Positions 25,540 through 33,746 of a stretch of DNA of 47,083 nt are shown here, in pieces; positions within the stretch are counted from its first letter, which is position 1; each line of letters starts with the position of its first letter. The notes beneath the pieces were generated by a model. The model searched no databases. It saw nothing but the letters and a program-made list of their open reading frames with translations, and was not told where the DNA came from. Where the stretch lies: NCBI GenBank assembly GCA_012839215.1, contig DUNV01000015.1, forward strand, positions 1-47,083, written 5' to 3'. Both the position numbers and the translations under genes were made by a program. The DNA is from Bacillota bacterium. Its GTDB lineage: Bacteria; Bacillota; Dethiobacteria; DTU022; UBA8154.

Positions 25540-26689
25540 GTGTATAATGAACAGGTAGAAAAACTGGCACTGCAAAGGGAACGTTTTAAAAAATGGTTAT
25601 ACTCCCTTTGACCGGGAGGAAAAGGTAAAAAAGATTCAGGCCATTGAAAAGGAGGCGGGCAAACCTCTTTTCTGGGACAATGCGGAGCAGGCCCAGGAAA
25701 AAATGCGGGAATTGGGAAAACTAAAGGAACAAGTGGCTCTTGCGGAAAAGTTAAAGGGCTTGCTAGAAGAGTGGGAAGTTTTTTTGCAGCTTTATAAAGA
25801 GGCAGGCGGTGGTAGCGGGAAAGGGGAAGATGCCATCGGGCTGATCGAGGAAGTGGAAGAGATAGACATTCAGGTATCCACTTTGTTGGATAATGAGGAG
25901 CTGCGTCTACTTTTTAAGGGTTGCTATGATGAAAATAATGCTATTTTGGCGCTTCACCCGGGTACCGGGGGGCTCGAGGCACAGGACTGGGCAGGAATGC
26001 TCTTGCGCATGTATACCCGCTGGGCGGAAAAAAACGGTTATGGGGTCGAATTGCTCGATCTCCTGCCCGGTGAAGAGGCAGGAATAAAGAGCGTCACTAT
26101 TCAGGTTCAGGGAGAAAAGGCCTATGGTTACCTGCAGGCTGAACGGGGGGTACACCGTCTCGTGCGTATCTCCCCTTTTGATGCCGGTGGAAGGAGGCAT
26201 ACTTCTTTTGCCTCGGTGGATGTTCTTCCCGAGGTGAAGGAAGGTGTGGATATAGAGCTTGGTTCCGAGGAAATACGCATTGATACCTTTCGTTCCCGGG
26301 GGGCTGGCGGGCAGCATGTCAATACGACCGATTCCGCGGTGCGAATTACGCATCTGCCCACGGGAATTGTCGTTCAATGCCAGAATGAAAGGTCACAGCA
26401 CAGTAACAGGGAAAAGGCCATGCGCATTTTGCTGGCCAGGCTGGCAGATTTAGCGCAGCAACAGCATCAAAATGAGCTTTCCTCCATCAGGGGGGAACAA
26501 AAAGAGATTACCTGGGGAAGCCAGATCCGCTCCTATATTTTTCATCCCTATACCCTGGTGAAGGATCACCGCACAGGGGTAGGGATGGGGGATATCCAGG
26601 CGGTTATGGATGGGGAAATCGGGGTCTTTTTGGAGGCCTCCCTACGCTATAATGCCAGCCAAGGGGAAAAGGCAAAAACCAAAAATTAG
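25540..26689 (+). CDS. prfB: Peptide chain release factor 2, programmed +1 frameshift
   Basis: RF2 ends translation at UGA and UAA. The ORF track shows only 25703-26689, but translation starts at GTG 25540 behind GGGGGAG and reads 23 codons (VYNEQVEKLALQRERFKKWLYSL). It meets CTT TGA C at 25606-25612 and must shift +1 to continue DREEKVKKIQAIEKEAGKPLFWD. This is the classical autoregulatory site, at the same protein position as in B. subtilis prfB. The usual AGGGGG stimulator is not present just upstream. Downstream, domain 2 has the anticodon-like SPF in VRISPFDAGGRRHTSF, and the catalytic GGQ lies in SRGAGGQHVNTTDSAVRI. The full product is about 382 residues. Confidence 0.93.
25606..25612 (+). 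promoter_or_regulatory. prfB: prfB programmed frameshift site CTTTGAC
   Basis: The zero frame reads CTT TGA. Slippage of the Leu tRNA by one base puts TTT in the P site, and GAC is read next. When RF2 is scarce the in-frame TGA is recognised slowly and the shift is favoured. Confidence 0.85.
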
Positions 26690-26713
26690 GGTCGAAGGCG
26701 GCAGGGGATAATT

Positions 26714-27553
26714 ATGAAAGGGTGGAGAAAATACGCCTGGGAAATGCTGGGCATACTTATTGGGTCGGCCTTTACGGCGGCATCCTTTAACATGTTTATT
26801 ATCCCCAACAAGATAGCTGCCGGAGGTATTTCCGGCCTGGGCGTGATTCTCTTCCACCTTTTTGAAATACCGGTGGGGGCTACGGTTTTTCTGGCTAATA
26901 TTCCACTCTTTCTCTTGGCATGGATTTTTATGGGTTGGAAGTTTGTGGGCCACAGCCTCGCCGGATCACTGTTTTTCCCCCTAATGCTTGAAATAACGGG
27001 ATTTTTGCCCCTGGTGACCGGCAATCTGTTCCTAGCCTCTATTTTTGGTGGTATTGGCAGTGGCATTGGCCTGGGGATCGTTTTTCGTTCCCAGGGTTCC
27101 ACAGGGGGAACGGCTATTGCCGCGCAGTTGATCAATCATTTTTGGGGATTGGGTAGCGGGCTGGGATTGATCATAGCCGATTTTCTTATCGTTATCCTGG
27201 CAGGTATTATTTTTGGCCCGGAACTGGCCATGTTTGCATTAATTTCCCTTTTTATTTCTAGCAAGTTTACCGATCTGGTGCAGGAGGGATTTGCTGTTTC
27301 CAGGGCGGCACTCATTATCAGCTCCCAAAGGGAGCTCATTGCCGCAAAAATTATGGAAAAGCTGGAAAGGGGGGCTACTTTTTTAGATGGGCGCGGTGCT
27401 TATACCGGGGAGGAAAAGGGAATTATTTTATGCATTATACCCCAATCCCAGGTCAGCCGCCTCAAAAAAATAGTAAAGGAGATCGATCCGGGAGCATTTG
27501 TAATCGTCAGTTCGGTCAGCGAGGTGCTCGGGGAGGGCTTTCAGCAGGTCTAG
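26714..27553 (+). CDS. YitT-family membrane protein (DUF161 and DUF2179)
   Basis: This 279-residue protein starts at ATG 26714 with CAGGGGAT upstream. About five membrane segments occupy residues 8-195 (LGILIGSAFTAASFNMFIIP; GATVFLANIPLFLLAWIFMG; LGLIIADFLIVILAGIIFG), with the family motif NKIAAGGISGLGVIL. A soluble C-terminal DUF2179 domain covers about residues 200-279 (RGATFLDGRGAYTGEEKGIILCII, then IDPGAFVIVSSVSEVLGEGF). Function of YitT proteins is not established. It lies between prfB and the transketolase genes with small gaps and may be cotranscribed with them. Confidence 0.88.
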   Translation: MKGWRKYAWEMLGILIGSAFTAASFNMFIIPNKIAAGGISGLGVILFHLFEIPVGATVFLANIPLFLLAWIFMGWKFVGHSLAGSLFFPLMLEITGFLPLVTGNLFLASIFGGIGSGIGLGIVFRSQGSTGGTAIAAQLINHFWGLGSGLGLIIADFLIVILAGIIFGPELAMFALISLFISSKFTDLVQEGFAVSRAALIISSQRELIAAKIMEKLERGATFLDGRGAYTGEEKGIILCIIPQSQVSRLKKIVKEIDPGAFVIVSSVSEVLGEGFQQV

Positions 27554-27600
27554 TACATCTCCTAGATCTACCATTTTTTTGCCAACAAGGGGGAATTAAA

Positions 27601-28470
27601 TTGCCGGTGCTTACAGATACTAATTTGGAGGAGCTGAAACAAAAAGCATTAAAGTTGCGCAGAGATATCGTTAGCATGATTTATGAAGCCGGTTCAGGCC
27701 ATCCGGGGGGTTCTCTCTCAGTCCTCGATATTTTGGTTCTTCTCTATTATAAAGTGATGAAGGTAGATGCAGATTCATATCTGGATCACGATCGTGATAG
27801 GCTGGTCCTCAGCAAGGGACATGCCTGTCCCGCCTTGTATGCCGTGCTGGCGGATAAGGGATTTTTCCCCGCCGGGGAACTCGGGCGCCTGCGCAAGATC
27901 AATTCGATGCTGCAGGGGCATCCGGATATGTGCAAAACACCGGGTGTGGAGATGTCCAGCGGCTCCCTGGGACAGGGCCTTTCCGTGGCCAATGGCATGG
28001 CCCTTGCTGCCCGCCTGGAAAATTCCTTGCGGCGCATTTTTGTTATCCTTGGGGATGGGGAGATACAGGAGGGGCAGGTCTGGGAGGCGGCGATGACCTC
28101 GGTCCATTATCGCCTTGATAACCTCGTTGCTTTTCTGGATTTTAACGGTTTGCAAATTGATGGCTGGATCAGGGATGTTATGTCTCCGGAACCGCTCCTG
28201 GAAAAATGGAGATCTTTTGGCTGGCATACTTTGGAAGTAGACGGCCATGATTACCGTTCCCTTGCGGAGGGGGTTAACAGGGCTTTTGCACATAAGGGCG
28301 CCCCGACGATGATTCTGGCCCGCACAGTCAAAGGCAAGGGGGTTTCCTTTATGGAAAACAAGGCGGGCTGGCACGGGAAGGCACCCGGCAAGGATGAATA
28401 TGAACAGGCTCTCAGCGAACTGGCAAGTGCAAAAGGAGGTGGAGTTTCCCATGGAAAAGATAGCTACTAG
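27601..28470 (+). CDS. Transketolase, N-terminal (TPP-binding) subunit
   Basis: The start is TTG 27601 (MPVLTDTNLEELKQKAL), with GGGGGA six bases upstream; the longer ORF-track frame runs back into YitT. The 289 residues match the first half of transketolase. They include EAGSGHPGGSLSVLDIL, LSKGHACPALYAVL, MSSGSLGQGLSVANGMALAARL and the TPP/metal motif GDGEIQEGQVWEAAM...LVAFLDFNGLQIDG. Transketolases split into two adjacent polypeptides are common in anaerobes and archaea. The C-terminal half is the next gene, overlapping by 20 bases, so the subunits are coupled. Role: two-carbon ketol transfer between sugar phosphates in the non-oxidative pentose phosphate pathway. Confidence 0.92.
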   Translation: MPVLTDTNLEELKQKALKLRRDIVSMIYEAGSGHPGGSLSVLDILVLLYYKVMKVDADSYLDHDRDRLVLSKGHACPALYAVLADKGFFPAGELGRLRKINSMLQGHPDMCKTPGVEMSSGSLGQGLSVANGMALAARLENSLRRIFVILGDGEIQEGQVWEAAMTSVHYRLDNLVAFLDFNGLQIDGWIRDVMSPEPLLEKWRSFGWHTLEVDGHDYRSLAEGVNRAFAHKGAPTMILARTVKGKGVSFMENKAGWHGKAPGKDEYEQALSELASAKGGGVSHGKDSY

Positions 28471-29398
28471 GGAGGCTTACGGGAAGGCCCTGGTCGAACT
28501 GGGGCAAAAAATGGAAAAAATCGTGGTTCTCGATGCCGATCTTTCACAATCAACCAAAACGGTCCTGTTTGCCGAAAAATTTCCCATGCGTTTTTTTAAT
28601 ATGGGGGTTTCTGAAGCAGATATGATGGGTACAGCAGCCGGGCTGGCCGCTTCCGGTTTTATTCCTTTTGCCAGCACTTTTGGTGTTTTTGCTACCGGGA
28701 GGGTCTACGATCAAATCCGCAATTCCATCGCTTACACCCGCCTCAATGTGAAAATAGCCGCCAGCCATACCGGAATTACTGTGGGGGAGGACGGTGCTTC
28801 CCACCAGGCCCTGGAGGACATTGCCTTGATGCGCGTCCTGCCTAATATGACTATCATCGTGCCTGCCGATGGAGGCCAGACATTTCAGGCTGTGGAGGCT
28901 GCAGTAGCCCATGATGGGCCAGTTTATTTGCGCCTGGGGAGGTTGGCTGTACCCCGGGTCATACCCGAGGGAACCCCTTTTGAACTGGGCAAGGCCCAGC
29001 TTTTGCGCCAGGGCAGCGATCTGCTCATCGTTGCTGCCGGGTTGATGACGGGCCAGGCCCTGGAGGCAGCCGAGATGCTGGAAAAGGAAGGTATTCAGGC
29101 CTCTGTGGCCAACTTACATACGATAAAACCCCTTGACGGGGAATTCCTCATCCGCATGGCCAAGGATACCGGTGCCGTTGTCACGGCAGAGGAACATAGC
29201 ATTTTGGGGGGCTTGGGCGGTGCAGTAGCCGAATTTTTAGCCGAAAACTTTCCGTTGCCTGTTGTCAGGGTGGGTATCCAGGATACTTTTGGTGAATCGG
29301 GTACCCCCAGGGCATTGCTGCAAAAATATGGACTAACCCCTGAAAGCCTGGTTTTGGCGGGGAAGAAGGCCTTGAAGCTGAAAAATTCCCCTAAATAA
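28451..29398 (+). CDS. Transketolase, C-terminal (pyrimidine-binding) subunit
   Basis: The start is ATG 28451 behind AAAGGAGGTGGAG; the track's 28394 lies in the upstream gene. The 315 residues comprise the Pyr domain (VVLDADLSQSTKTVLFAEKFPMRFFNMGVSEADMMGTAAGLA, with the catalytic Glu of GVSEADM) and the C-terminal transketolase domain (LLIVAAGLMTGQALEAAEMLEKEGI, VVTAEEHSILGGLGGAVAEFLAE, DTFGESG). It assembles with the N-terminal subunit to give the active enzyme. Split DXP-synthase-like enzymes share this layout, but the neighbour's motifs favour transketolase. Confidence 0.92.
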   Translation: MEKIATREAYGKALVELGQKMEKIVVLDADLSQSTKTVLFAEKFPMRFFNMGVSEADMMGTAAGLAASGFIPFASTFGVFATGRVYDQIRNSIAYTRLNVKIAASHTGITVGEDGASHQALEDIALMRVLPNMTIIVPADGGQTFQAVEAAVAHDGPVYLRLGRLAVPRVIPEGTPFELGKAQLLRQGSDLLIVAAGLMTGQALEAAEMLEKEGIQASVANLHTIKPLDGEFLIRMAKDTGAVVTAEEHSILGGLGGAVAEFLAENFPLPVVRVGIQDTFGESGTPRALLQKYGLTPESLVLAGKKALKLKNSPK

Positions 29399-29418
29399 TC
29401 ATTATTGTCCTCTTTCTG

Positions 29419-29447
29419 GCAGGGAATAACCATTTTTTGTCGAAGAG
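29419..29447 (+). promoter_or_regulatory. Sigma-H-like element with Spo0A-type box upstream of ilvC
   Basis: GCAGGGAAT at 29419-29427 and GTCGAAGAG at 29439-29447 are separated by 11 bases, one mismatch each from the sigma-H core. TTTGTCGAA inside it matches a full 0A box. It is 192 bases before the ilvC ATG. In the rest of the 29399-29639 gap I see no T-box or other attenuator. Confidence 0.45.
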
Positions 29448-29639
29448 GAAAACCCAACAAAGACTAAATAATGCAGGAGGTGTATTAATCCGGTACTTTT
29501 CTTATTTGGCTCTACTGCTAATTTTCTTCAGTGTGAGACGAAATTTACCTAAGTGATAGCTATTTTAAGCGAACACTTCGCAAACTGTGTTTATGCAGTG
29601 GAATCATTTGTGTTTTGCAGGAATAGGCCGGATGAAAGA

Positions 29640-30635
29640 ATGGCGACAATTTATTATGACAAGGATGCTGACCTATCACAATTAAAGGATGAAAAAATTG
29701 CCATTGTTGGTTATGGCAGTCAGGGGCATGCACATGCCCAAAACCTGAAGGAGAGTGGCCTTAGTGTTGTAGTGGCTGACCTTCCGGGCAGCCCGAACTG
29801 GCAGCAGGCGGAAAAGGATGGCCTAGTAGTCAAGACTGTCGCCGATGCGGCAGCGGAGGCAGAGGTAATTATGTTGCTGATCGGCGATAATGATCAGCCC
29901 CCTGTTTTTCAACGTGATATCCTGCCTCACCTGACTGATGGCAAGGCTTTGGCTGTTGCCCATGGTTTTAATATTGTTTTTAACCAAGTCGTTGCCCCTC
30001 CCAATGTGGATGTCTTTATGGTGGCGCCCAAGAGCCCCGGGCATCTGGTCAGGCGTATGTACCAGGAAGGTAAAGGGGTCCCGGCTTTGGTAGCCATTCA
30101 TCAGGATGCGTCGGGACGCTGTCTCAAACGCGCCCTAGCCTATGCCAGCGGTCTTGGTTGTACCAGGGCCGGGGTTATCGCTACTACGTTCCGGGAGGAA
30201 ACTGAAACGGATCTTTTTGGTGAGCAGGCCATTCTTTGCGGCGGGGTAACGGCGCTTATCAAGGCCTCCTTCGATACGCTGGTGGAAGCCGGCTACCAGC
30301 CGGAAATTGCCTATTTCGAATGCATGCACGAACTAAAACTCATCGTCGACCTGCTCTATGAGGGCGGATTTTCCTGGATGCGCTACTCCGTTAGCGATGT
30401 GGCCGAATATGGCGATTTGACCAGGGGGCCCCGGGTTATTAGCGATCAGGTCCGCAGTGAACTGAAAAAAATATTAGGGGAAGTTCAGGATGGCAGTTTT
30501 GCCCTGGAGTGCATCAATGAGTTTCGCCTCAACCGTCCCCGCATGACAGCCTTAAAAAGAAAAGAGGAGGAACACCTACTGGAAGAAGTTGGCGAAAAAC
30601 TTCGCTCCATGATGCCCTGGCTAGAGAGAAAGTAG
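29640..30635 (+). CDS. ilvC: Ketol-acid reductoisomerase
   Basis: The start is ATG 29640 ([29 protein letters not shown]); the 29 upstream residues in the track are spurious. At 331 residues it is a short class I enzyme. The Rossmann loop is [17 protein letters not shown]. The metal and substrate ligands are in the C-terminal knotted domain: [51 protein letters not shown] and [12 protein letters not shown]. It converts acetolactate to 2,3-dihydroxyisovalerate with NAD(P)H in valine and isoleucine synthesis. It stands alone here, away from ilvBN or leu genes, with a long leader and weak ribosome site. Confidence 0.96.
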   Translation: MATIYYDKDADLSQLKDEKIAIVGYGSQGHAHAQNLKESGLSVVVADLPGSPNWQQAEKDGLVVKTVADAAAEAEVIMLLIGDNDQPPVFQRDILPHLTDGKALAVAHGFNIVFNQVVAPPNVDVFMVAPKSPGHLVRRMYQEGKGVPALVAIHQDASGRCLKRALAYASGLGCTRAGVIATTFREETETDLFGEQAILCGGVTALIKASFDTLVEAGYQPEIAYFECMHELKLIVDLLYEGGFSWMRYSVSDVAEYGDLTRGPRVISDQVRSELKKILGEVQDGSFALECINEFRLNRPRMTALKRKEEEHLLEEVGEKLRSMMPWLERK

Positions 30636-30750
30636 CCATGGCATTGCCATAAAAAGTTTATCGCCGTGCATGGGATGAACTTTATGCAGTGAAATCAGAC
30701 ATAAGCTAGGGAAAAAGCAGAATAATTTCCACATTCTGGCCATTCTTTTA

Positions 30751-30779
30751 AGAGGATTTTTAGATTACCTGTCGAATAT
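30751..30779 (+). promoter_or_regulatory. Sigma-H-type promoter of ftsEX, with embedded 0A box
   Basis: AGAGGATTT at 30751-30759 and GTCGAATAT at 30771-30779 are 11 bases apart and match the sigma-H consensus at every defined position. TGTCGAA (30770-30776) is also a Spo0A-type core. It lies about 50 bases before ftsE. Confidence 0.65.
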
Positions 30780-30806
30780 GTAAGCAATAAGTAGCGGGTA
30801 ATCTAA
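30760..30806 (+). repeat. Inverted repeat overlapping the ftsEX promoter
   Basis: TTAGATTACC (30760-30769) is perfectly inverted as GGTAATCTAA (30797-30806), with 27 bases between. One arm fills the promoter spacer and the other lies in the early leader, which suits an operator or a leader hairpin. Confidence 0.55.
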
Positions 30807-30830
30807 GAATTACAAGAGGATGGCCTTTTT

Positions 30831-31517
30831 ATGATTGAAATAAGTCACCTGTATAAACAATTTGGCAACGATATTGTTGCCTTAAAAGATCTTAATCTGA
30901 TGATCGATCGTGGTGAATTTCTTTTTATTGTTGGATCCAGCGGTGCGGGTAAATCCACGCTGCTGAAACTATTATTGCGGGAGATCCTGCCGACGCGTGG
31001 AAGTATTAAGATTTTTGGCAGGGATCTGGCGCGGCTAAAAGGGCGCCAAATACCCTTTTTTAGACGAAATATCGGCATGGTTTTCCAGGATTTCCGCCTG
31101 CTCAGTGATCGCAATGTTTTTGAAAATGTTGCTTTTACCCTGAGGGTTACGGGGGTACCTACCAGGGAAATTGCCAAAAGGGTTCCCCTTTCCCTGGAGT
31201 TGGTGGGTCTAAAGGGCAAGGCACAAAAGAAACCGGGGGAACTTTCCGGTGGGGAACAGCAGCGGGTTTGTGTGGCCAGGGCCATTGTTAACCGTCCGGC
31301 TATCGTTATTGCGGACGAGCCTACGGGAAACCTAGATCCTGATACCTCTATGGATATAATGAATCTGCTGCAGGAGATCAATGTTAGGGGCACTACGGTA
31401 ATTGTTGCCACCCATGCCAAGGAACTGGTGGATTACTTCCAAAAACGGGTGGTTGTTCTGGATGGTGGCAGCCTGGTAAGTGACCAGGAAAGAGGGGTAT
31501 ATATTCATGCACATTAG
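30831..31517 (+). CDS. ftsE: Cell division ABC transporter ATPase FtsE
   Basis: This 228-residue ABC ATPase starts at ATG 30831 with AGAGGATGG upstream. Walker A is VGSSGAGKSTLLKLLL, the Q-loop is GMVFQDFRLL, the signature LSGGEQQRVCVARAIV, and Walker B VIADEPTGNLDP. With FtsX it forms a complex at the membrane that does not transport but activates wall hydrolases outside. The genes that follow (ftsX and an M23 coiled-coil protein) supply exactly these partners. Confidence 0.97.
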   Translation: MIEISHLYKQFGNDIVALKDLNLMIDRGEFLFIVGSSGAGKSTLLKLLLREILPTRGSIKIFGRDLARLKGRQIPFFRRNIGMVFQDFRLLSDRNVFENVAFTLRVTGVPTREIAKRVPLSLELVGLKGKAQKKPGELSGGEQQRVCVARAIVNRPAIVIADEPTGNLDPDTSMDIMNLLQEINVRGTTVIVATHAKELVDYFQKRVVVLDGGSLVSDQERGVYIHAH

Positions 31518-32400
31518 GAGCCTCTTTTATTTTCTGGGGGAGGCGCTAAAAAGTGTGGTACGCCACGGTTGGATGAGCATAGCCTCCATCGCCGTTGTAG
31601 CCATGACCTTGTTTATTTTGGGTTGTTTTATTGTTTTGAATTTCAATGTGGCCAGCTTGGCCGAGGATATCAAGGAACAGGTGCAGATTGTCGTCCGCGT
31701 TGAGGATGGTATTGATGAGCAGACCCGTGAGGAGCTGCAAAGGAGGCTTGTTCTGCACCCTGAACTGGAAGAAGTACGCTTCGTCTCCAAGGATGAGGCT
31801 ATGGAACGCCTCAAAATAAAGATGGGCGATCGTGCCTATCTCTTGGAAGGCTATACTGAAGAGGATGTAAATCCCCTTCGGGATTCATATGAACTGCAGA
31901 TGAAGGTTCCCGAAAACATTTCAGTAGTGGCCGGGGAAATTGAAGGTTATCCCGGCGTGGACTATGTGGATTTTGGCGAGGGAATTGTCGAGCCGCTTTT
32001 TCAGTTTACCGGGATAGTCCGCTGGATCGGCCTGGCTTTTATGATCGGGCTGGCCCTGACGGCAGTTTTTCTTATAGCCCATACTATTCGTCTCACTGTT
32101 TTTATCCGTCGTAGGGAAATTCAAATCATGAAATATGTCGGGGCTACCAACTGGTTTATTCGCTGGCCTTTCATTTTCGAGGGGCTGATTTTGGGACTGG
32201 TGGGCGCGGCTTTGCCTGTCTTTATTATACAGGTTAGTTACCAGGCCGCGGTGGAATGGATCGGGGAGAATATCTACTTTGTTTCCCTGCTCCCGGCTGA
32301 ACAAATGGGCTCAGAAGTGGCCCATATACTTATTCCTCTCGGCGTTATCCTTGGAACACTGGGCAGTACCATGTCAGTGCGCCGCTTTTTGAACGTATAG
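31507..32400 (+). CDS. ftsX: Cell division protein FtsX
   Basis: I place the start at ATG 31507 (MHIRSLFYFLGEALKSVVRHG), eight bases after GAGGGG, overlapping ftsE by 11 bases. The GTG at 31480 in the track is less likely. The 297 residues have four TM segments: one at about 20-45 (IASIAVVAMTLFILGCFIVL), then a large external loop (about 50-165) that binds the wall hydrolase. Three follow, near 170-195, 220-245 and 270-290. KYVGATNWFIRWPFIFEG is the family motif. It couples FtsE ATP hydrolysis to the external hydrolase. Confidence 0.95.
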   Translation: MHIRSLFYFLGEALKSVVRHGWMSIASIAVVAMTLFILGCFIVLNFNVASLAEDIKEQVQIVVRVEDGIDEQTREELQRRLVLHPELEEVRFVSKDEAMERLKIKMGDRAYLLEGYTEEDVNPLRDSYELQMKVPENISVVAGEIEGYPGVDYVDFGEGIVEPLFQFTGIVRWIGLAFMIGLALTAVFLIAHTIRLTVFIRRREIQIMKYVGATNWFIRWPFIFEGLILGLVGAALPVFIIQVSYQAAVEWIGENIYFVSLLPAEQMGSEVAHILIPLGVILGTLGSTMSVRRFLNV

Positions 32401-32455
32401 ATGATTCTGCCATTTTTGCAGCCGAAGTATATCTGGATCAAAGGAGGTTTCCGCT

Positions 32456-33685
32456 TTGTATTCCCCCAAATTCCGTCTTTATCTAGCTGCTTTGCTTATT
32501 TTTGGTCTGTTTGCCACGCTGATACTGCCTGCCTATGCCGGCCAGACCGGTGCCATCGAGGAACGCATCAAGCAAACACAGAGGGAACAAAACCAGATCC
32601 AAAGGGATCTGGATGCCAGAAAAGGGCAATTGGAAGAATATCAGAGCGAGGAAAAAAGGCTTCTTGCCGAACTAAATTCCTTGGAGAATAGCCTGGAGCA
32701 ATTTCGCCGCGAACTCGATAAACTGGAAAGAGATATCCAGGATATGGAGACCTCCATTGAAATAACCGAGGCGGAACTAGCCGAGGCTGAAAGGCTGATC
32801 GAGCAGCGGGATGAATTTTTAAAAATGCGCCTGCGGGCAATCTATGAAAAAGGGGATGCCGGCTACCTGGAAGTTCTCTTTCAGACATCGAGCTTTGCAG
32901 AATTTACCAGTCGTTTAAATGATCTAAAACTTATCGCCGAGAACGATTTTATCATCTTGGAATTGGCCTATGCCGAGAGGCAGGCTATCCAGGAAAAAAA
33001 GGAAGCTCTGGAAAAAGAAAAGGAGCATCTGCTGGGCCTGAAAATGGAAAGACAGAAAAGCAGGGATGAACTCAGCAGGCAAATGGCCGAAAGGGAAAAG
33101 TTGATGGAGGATGTGCTGCAGTCCATCGAAGCGCAAGAGCGGGCTATCAGGGAGTTGGAACAGGAGGCCGGCAAGGTGGCCGATCTGATTAAACAACTCC
33201 AGGAAGAAATGCGCAGCCTGACAGGTAATCTTACCCCATCTGGAAAGTTGCTCTGGCCCCTGGCGGAATATGGTAAATCGTGGATAACCTCACCTTATGG
33301 CTACCGCACCCATCCAATTACAAAAAAGCCGGAGACGTTTCATGGGGGAGTTGATATCGGTATTCCCCGCGCACGCTGGCCTGGTTCTGCCAACTATAAC
33401 GGCAGCCCGGTTTATATCCGGGCCGCAGATAATGGAGTTGTTCTTTTTGCAGACATCAGCGGAAGCCTGAGTTCTGGTTACGGGCGGGCGGTTATTATTT
33501 CCCATGGCGGGGATCTAACGACGGTTTATGGCCATTGCCATACCTTGCTGGTTACCCCGGGGCAGTCTGTTTCCCAGGGCCAGCCAATTGCCATCGTCGG
33601 CTCAACCGGTTCCAGCACCGGGCCGCATGTGCACTTCGAGGTCCGGGTTGGCGGCGACAGGAAAAACCCCATGAATTATTTTTAA
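32456..33685 (+). CDS. Secreted coiled-coil M23 metallopeptidase, EnvC/PcsB-type FtsEX partner
   Basis: This 409-residue protein starts at TTG 32456 behind AAAGGAGG. A signal peptide (residues 1-28, ending LPAYA) is followed by a long coiled coil (about 30-255) rich in E/K/Q/R. The C-terminal M23 (LytM) domain spans about residues 275-409. It keeps the zinc ligands: His and Asp in FHGGVDIG, and the HVH motif in GPHVHFEVRVGG, with GYGRAVIISHGGDLTTVYGHC in between. The layout is that of EnvC and, functionally, PcsB or CwlO partners, which FtsEX switches on. Unlike E. coli EnvC, which has a degenerate LytM site, the Zn ligands here look intact, so it may cut peptidoglycan itself. Confidence 0.9.
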   Translation: MYSPKFRLYLAALLIFGLFATLILPAYAGQTGAIEERIKQTQREQNQIQRDLDARKGQLEEYQSEEKRLLAELNSLENSLEQFRRELDKLERDIQDMETSIEITEAELAEAERLIEQRDEFLKMRLRAIYEKGDAGYLEVLFQTSSFAEFTSRLNDLKLIAENDFIILELAYAERQAIQEKKEALEKEKEHLLGLKMERQKSRDELSRQMAEREKLMEDVLQSIEAQERAIRELEQEAGKVADLIKQLQEEMRSLTGNLTPSGKLLWPLAEYGKSWITSPYGYRTHPITKKPETFHGGVDIGIPRARWPGSANYNGSPVYIRAADNGVVLFADISGSLSSGYGRAVIISHGGDLTTVYGHCHTLLVTPGQSVSQGQPIAIVGSTGSSTGPHVHFEVRVGGDRKNPMNYF

Positions 33686-33718
33686 GGGCGGGGAGTGGTA
33701 TTTTACCTATTCTAAAGA

Positions 33719-33724
33719 TATAAT
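33719..33724 (+). promoter_or_regulatory. Possible -10 element before the ctp gene
   Basis: TATAAT at 33719-33724 lies 22 bases before the S41 protease start. The -35 region (TGGTAT) is poor, so it may not be an independent promoter. Confidence 0.35.
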
Positions 33725-33746
33725 AAAAGTGAAACGGTGATGATGT

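Noticed and set aside
29399-29639. Possible T-box or leader peptide before ilvC
   Set aside because: No T-box core and no run of Val, Leu or Ile codons in an open frame.
29586-30700. TTTATGCAGTG-RAATCA-like direct repeat flanking ilvC (near 29590 and 30681)
   Set aside because: About 17 bases with mismatches, no target-site or transposase context; a third partial copy near 15816 suggests chance.
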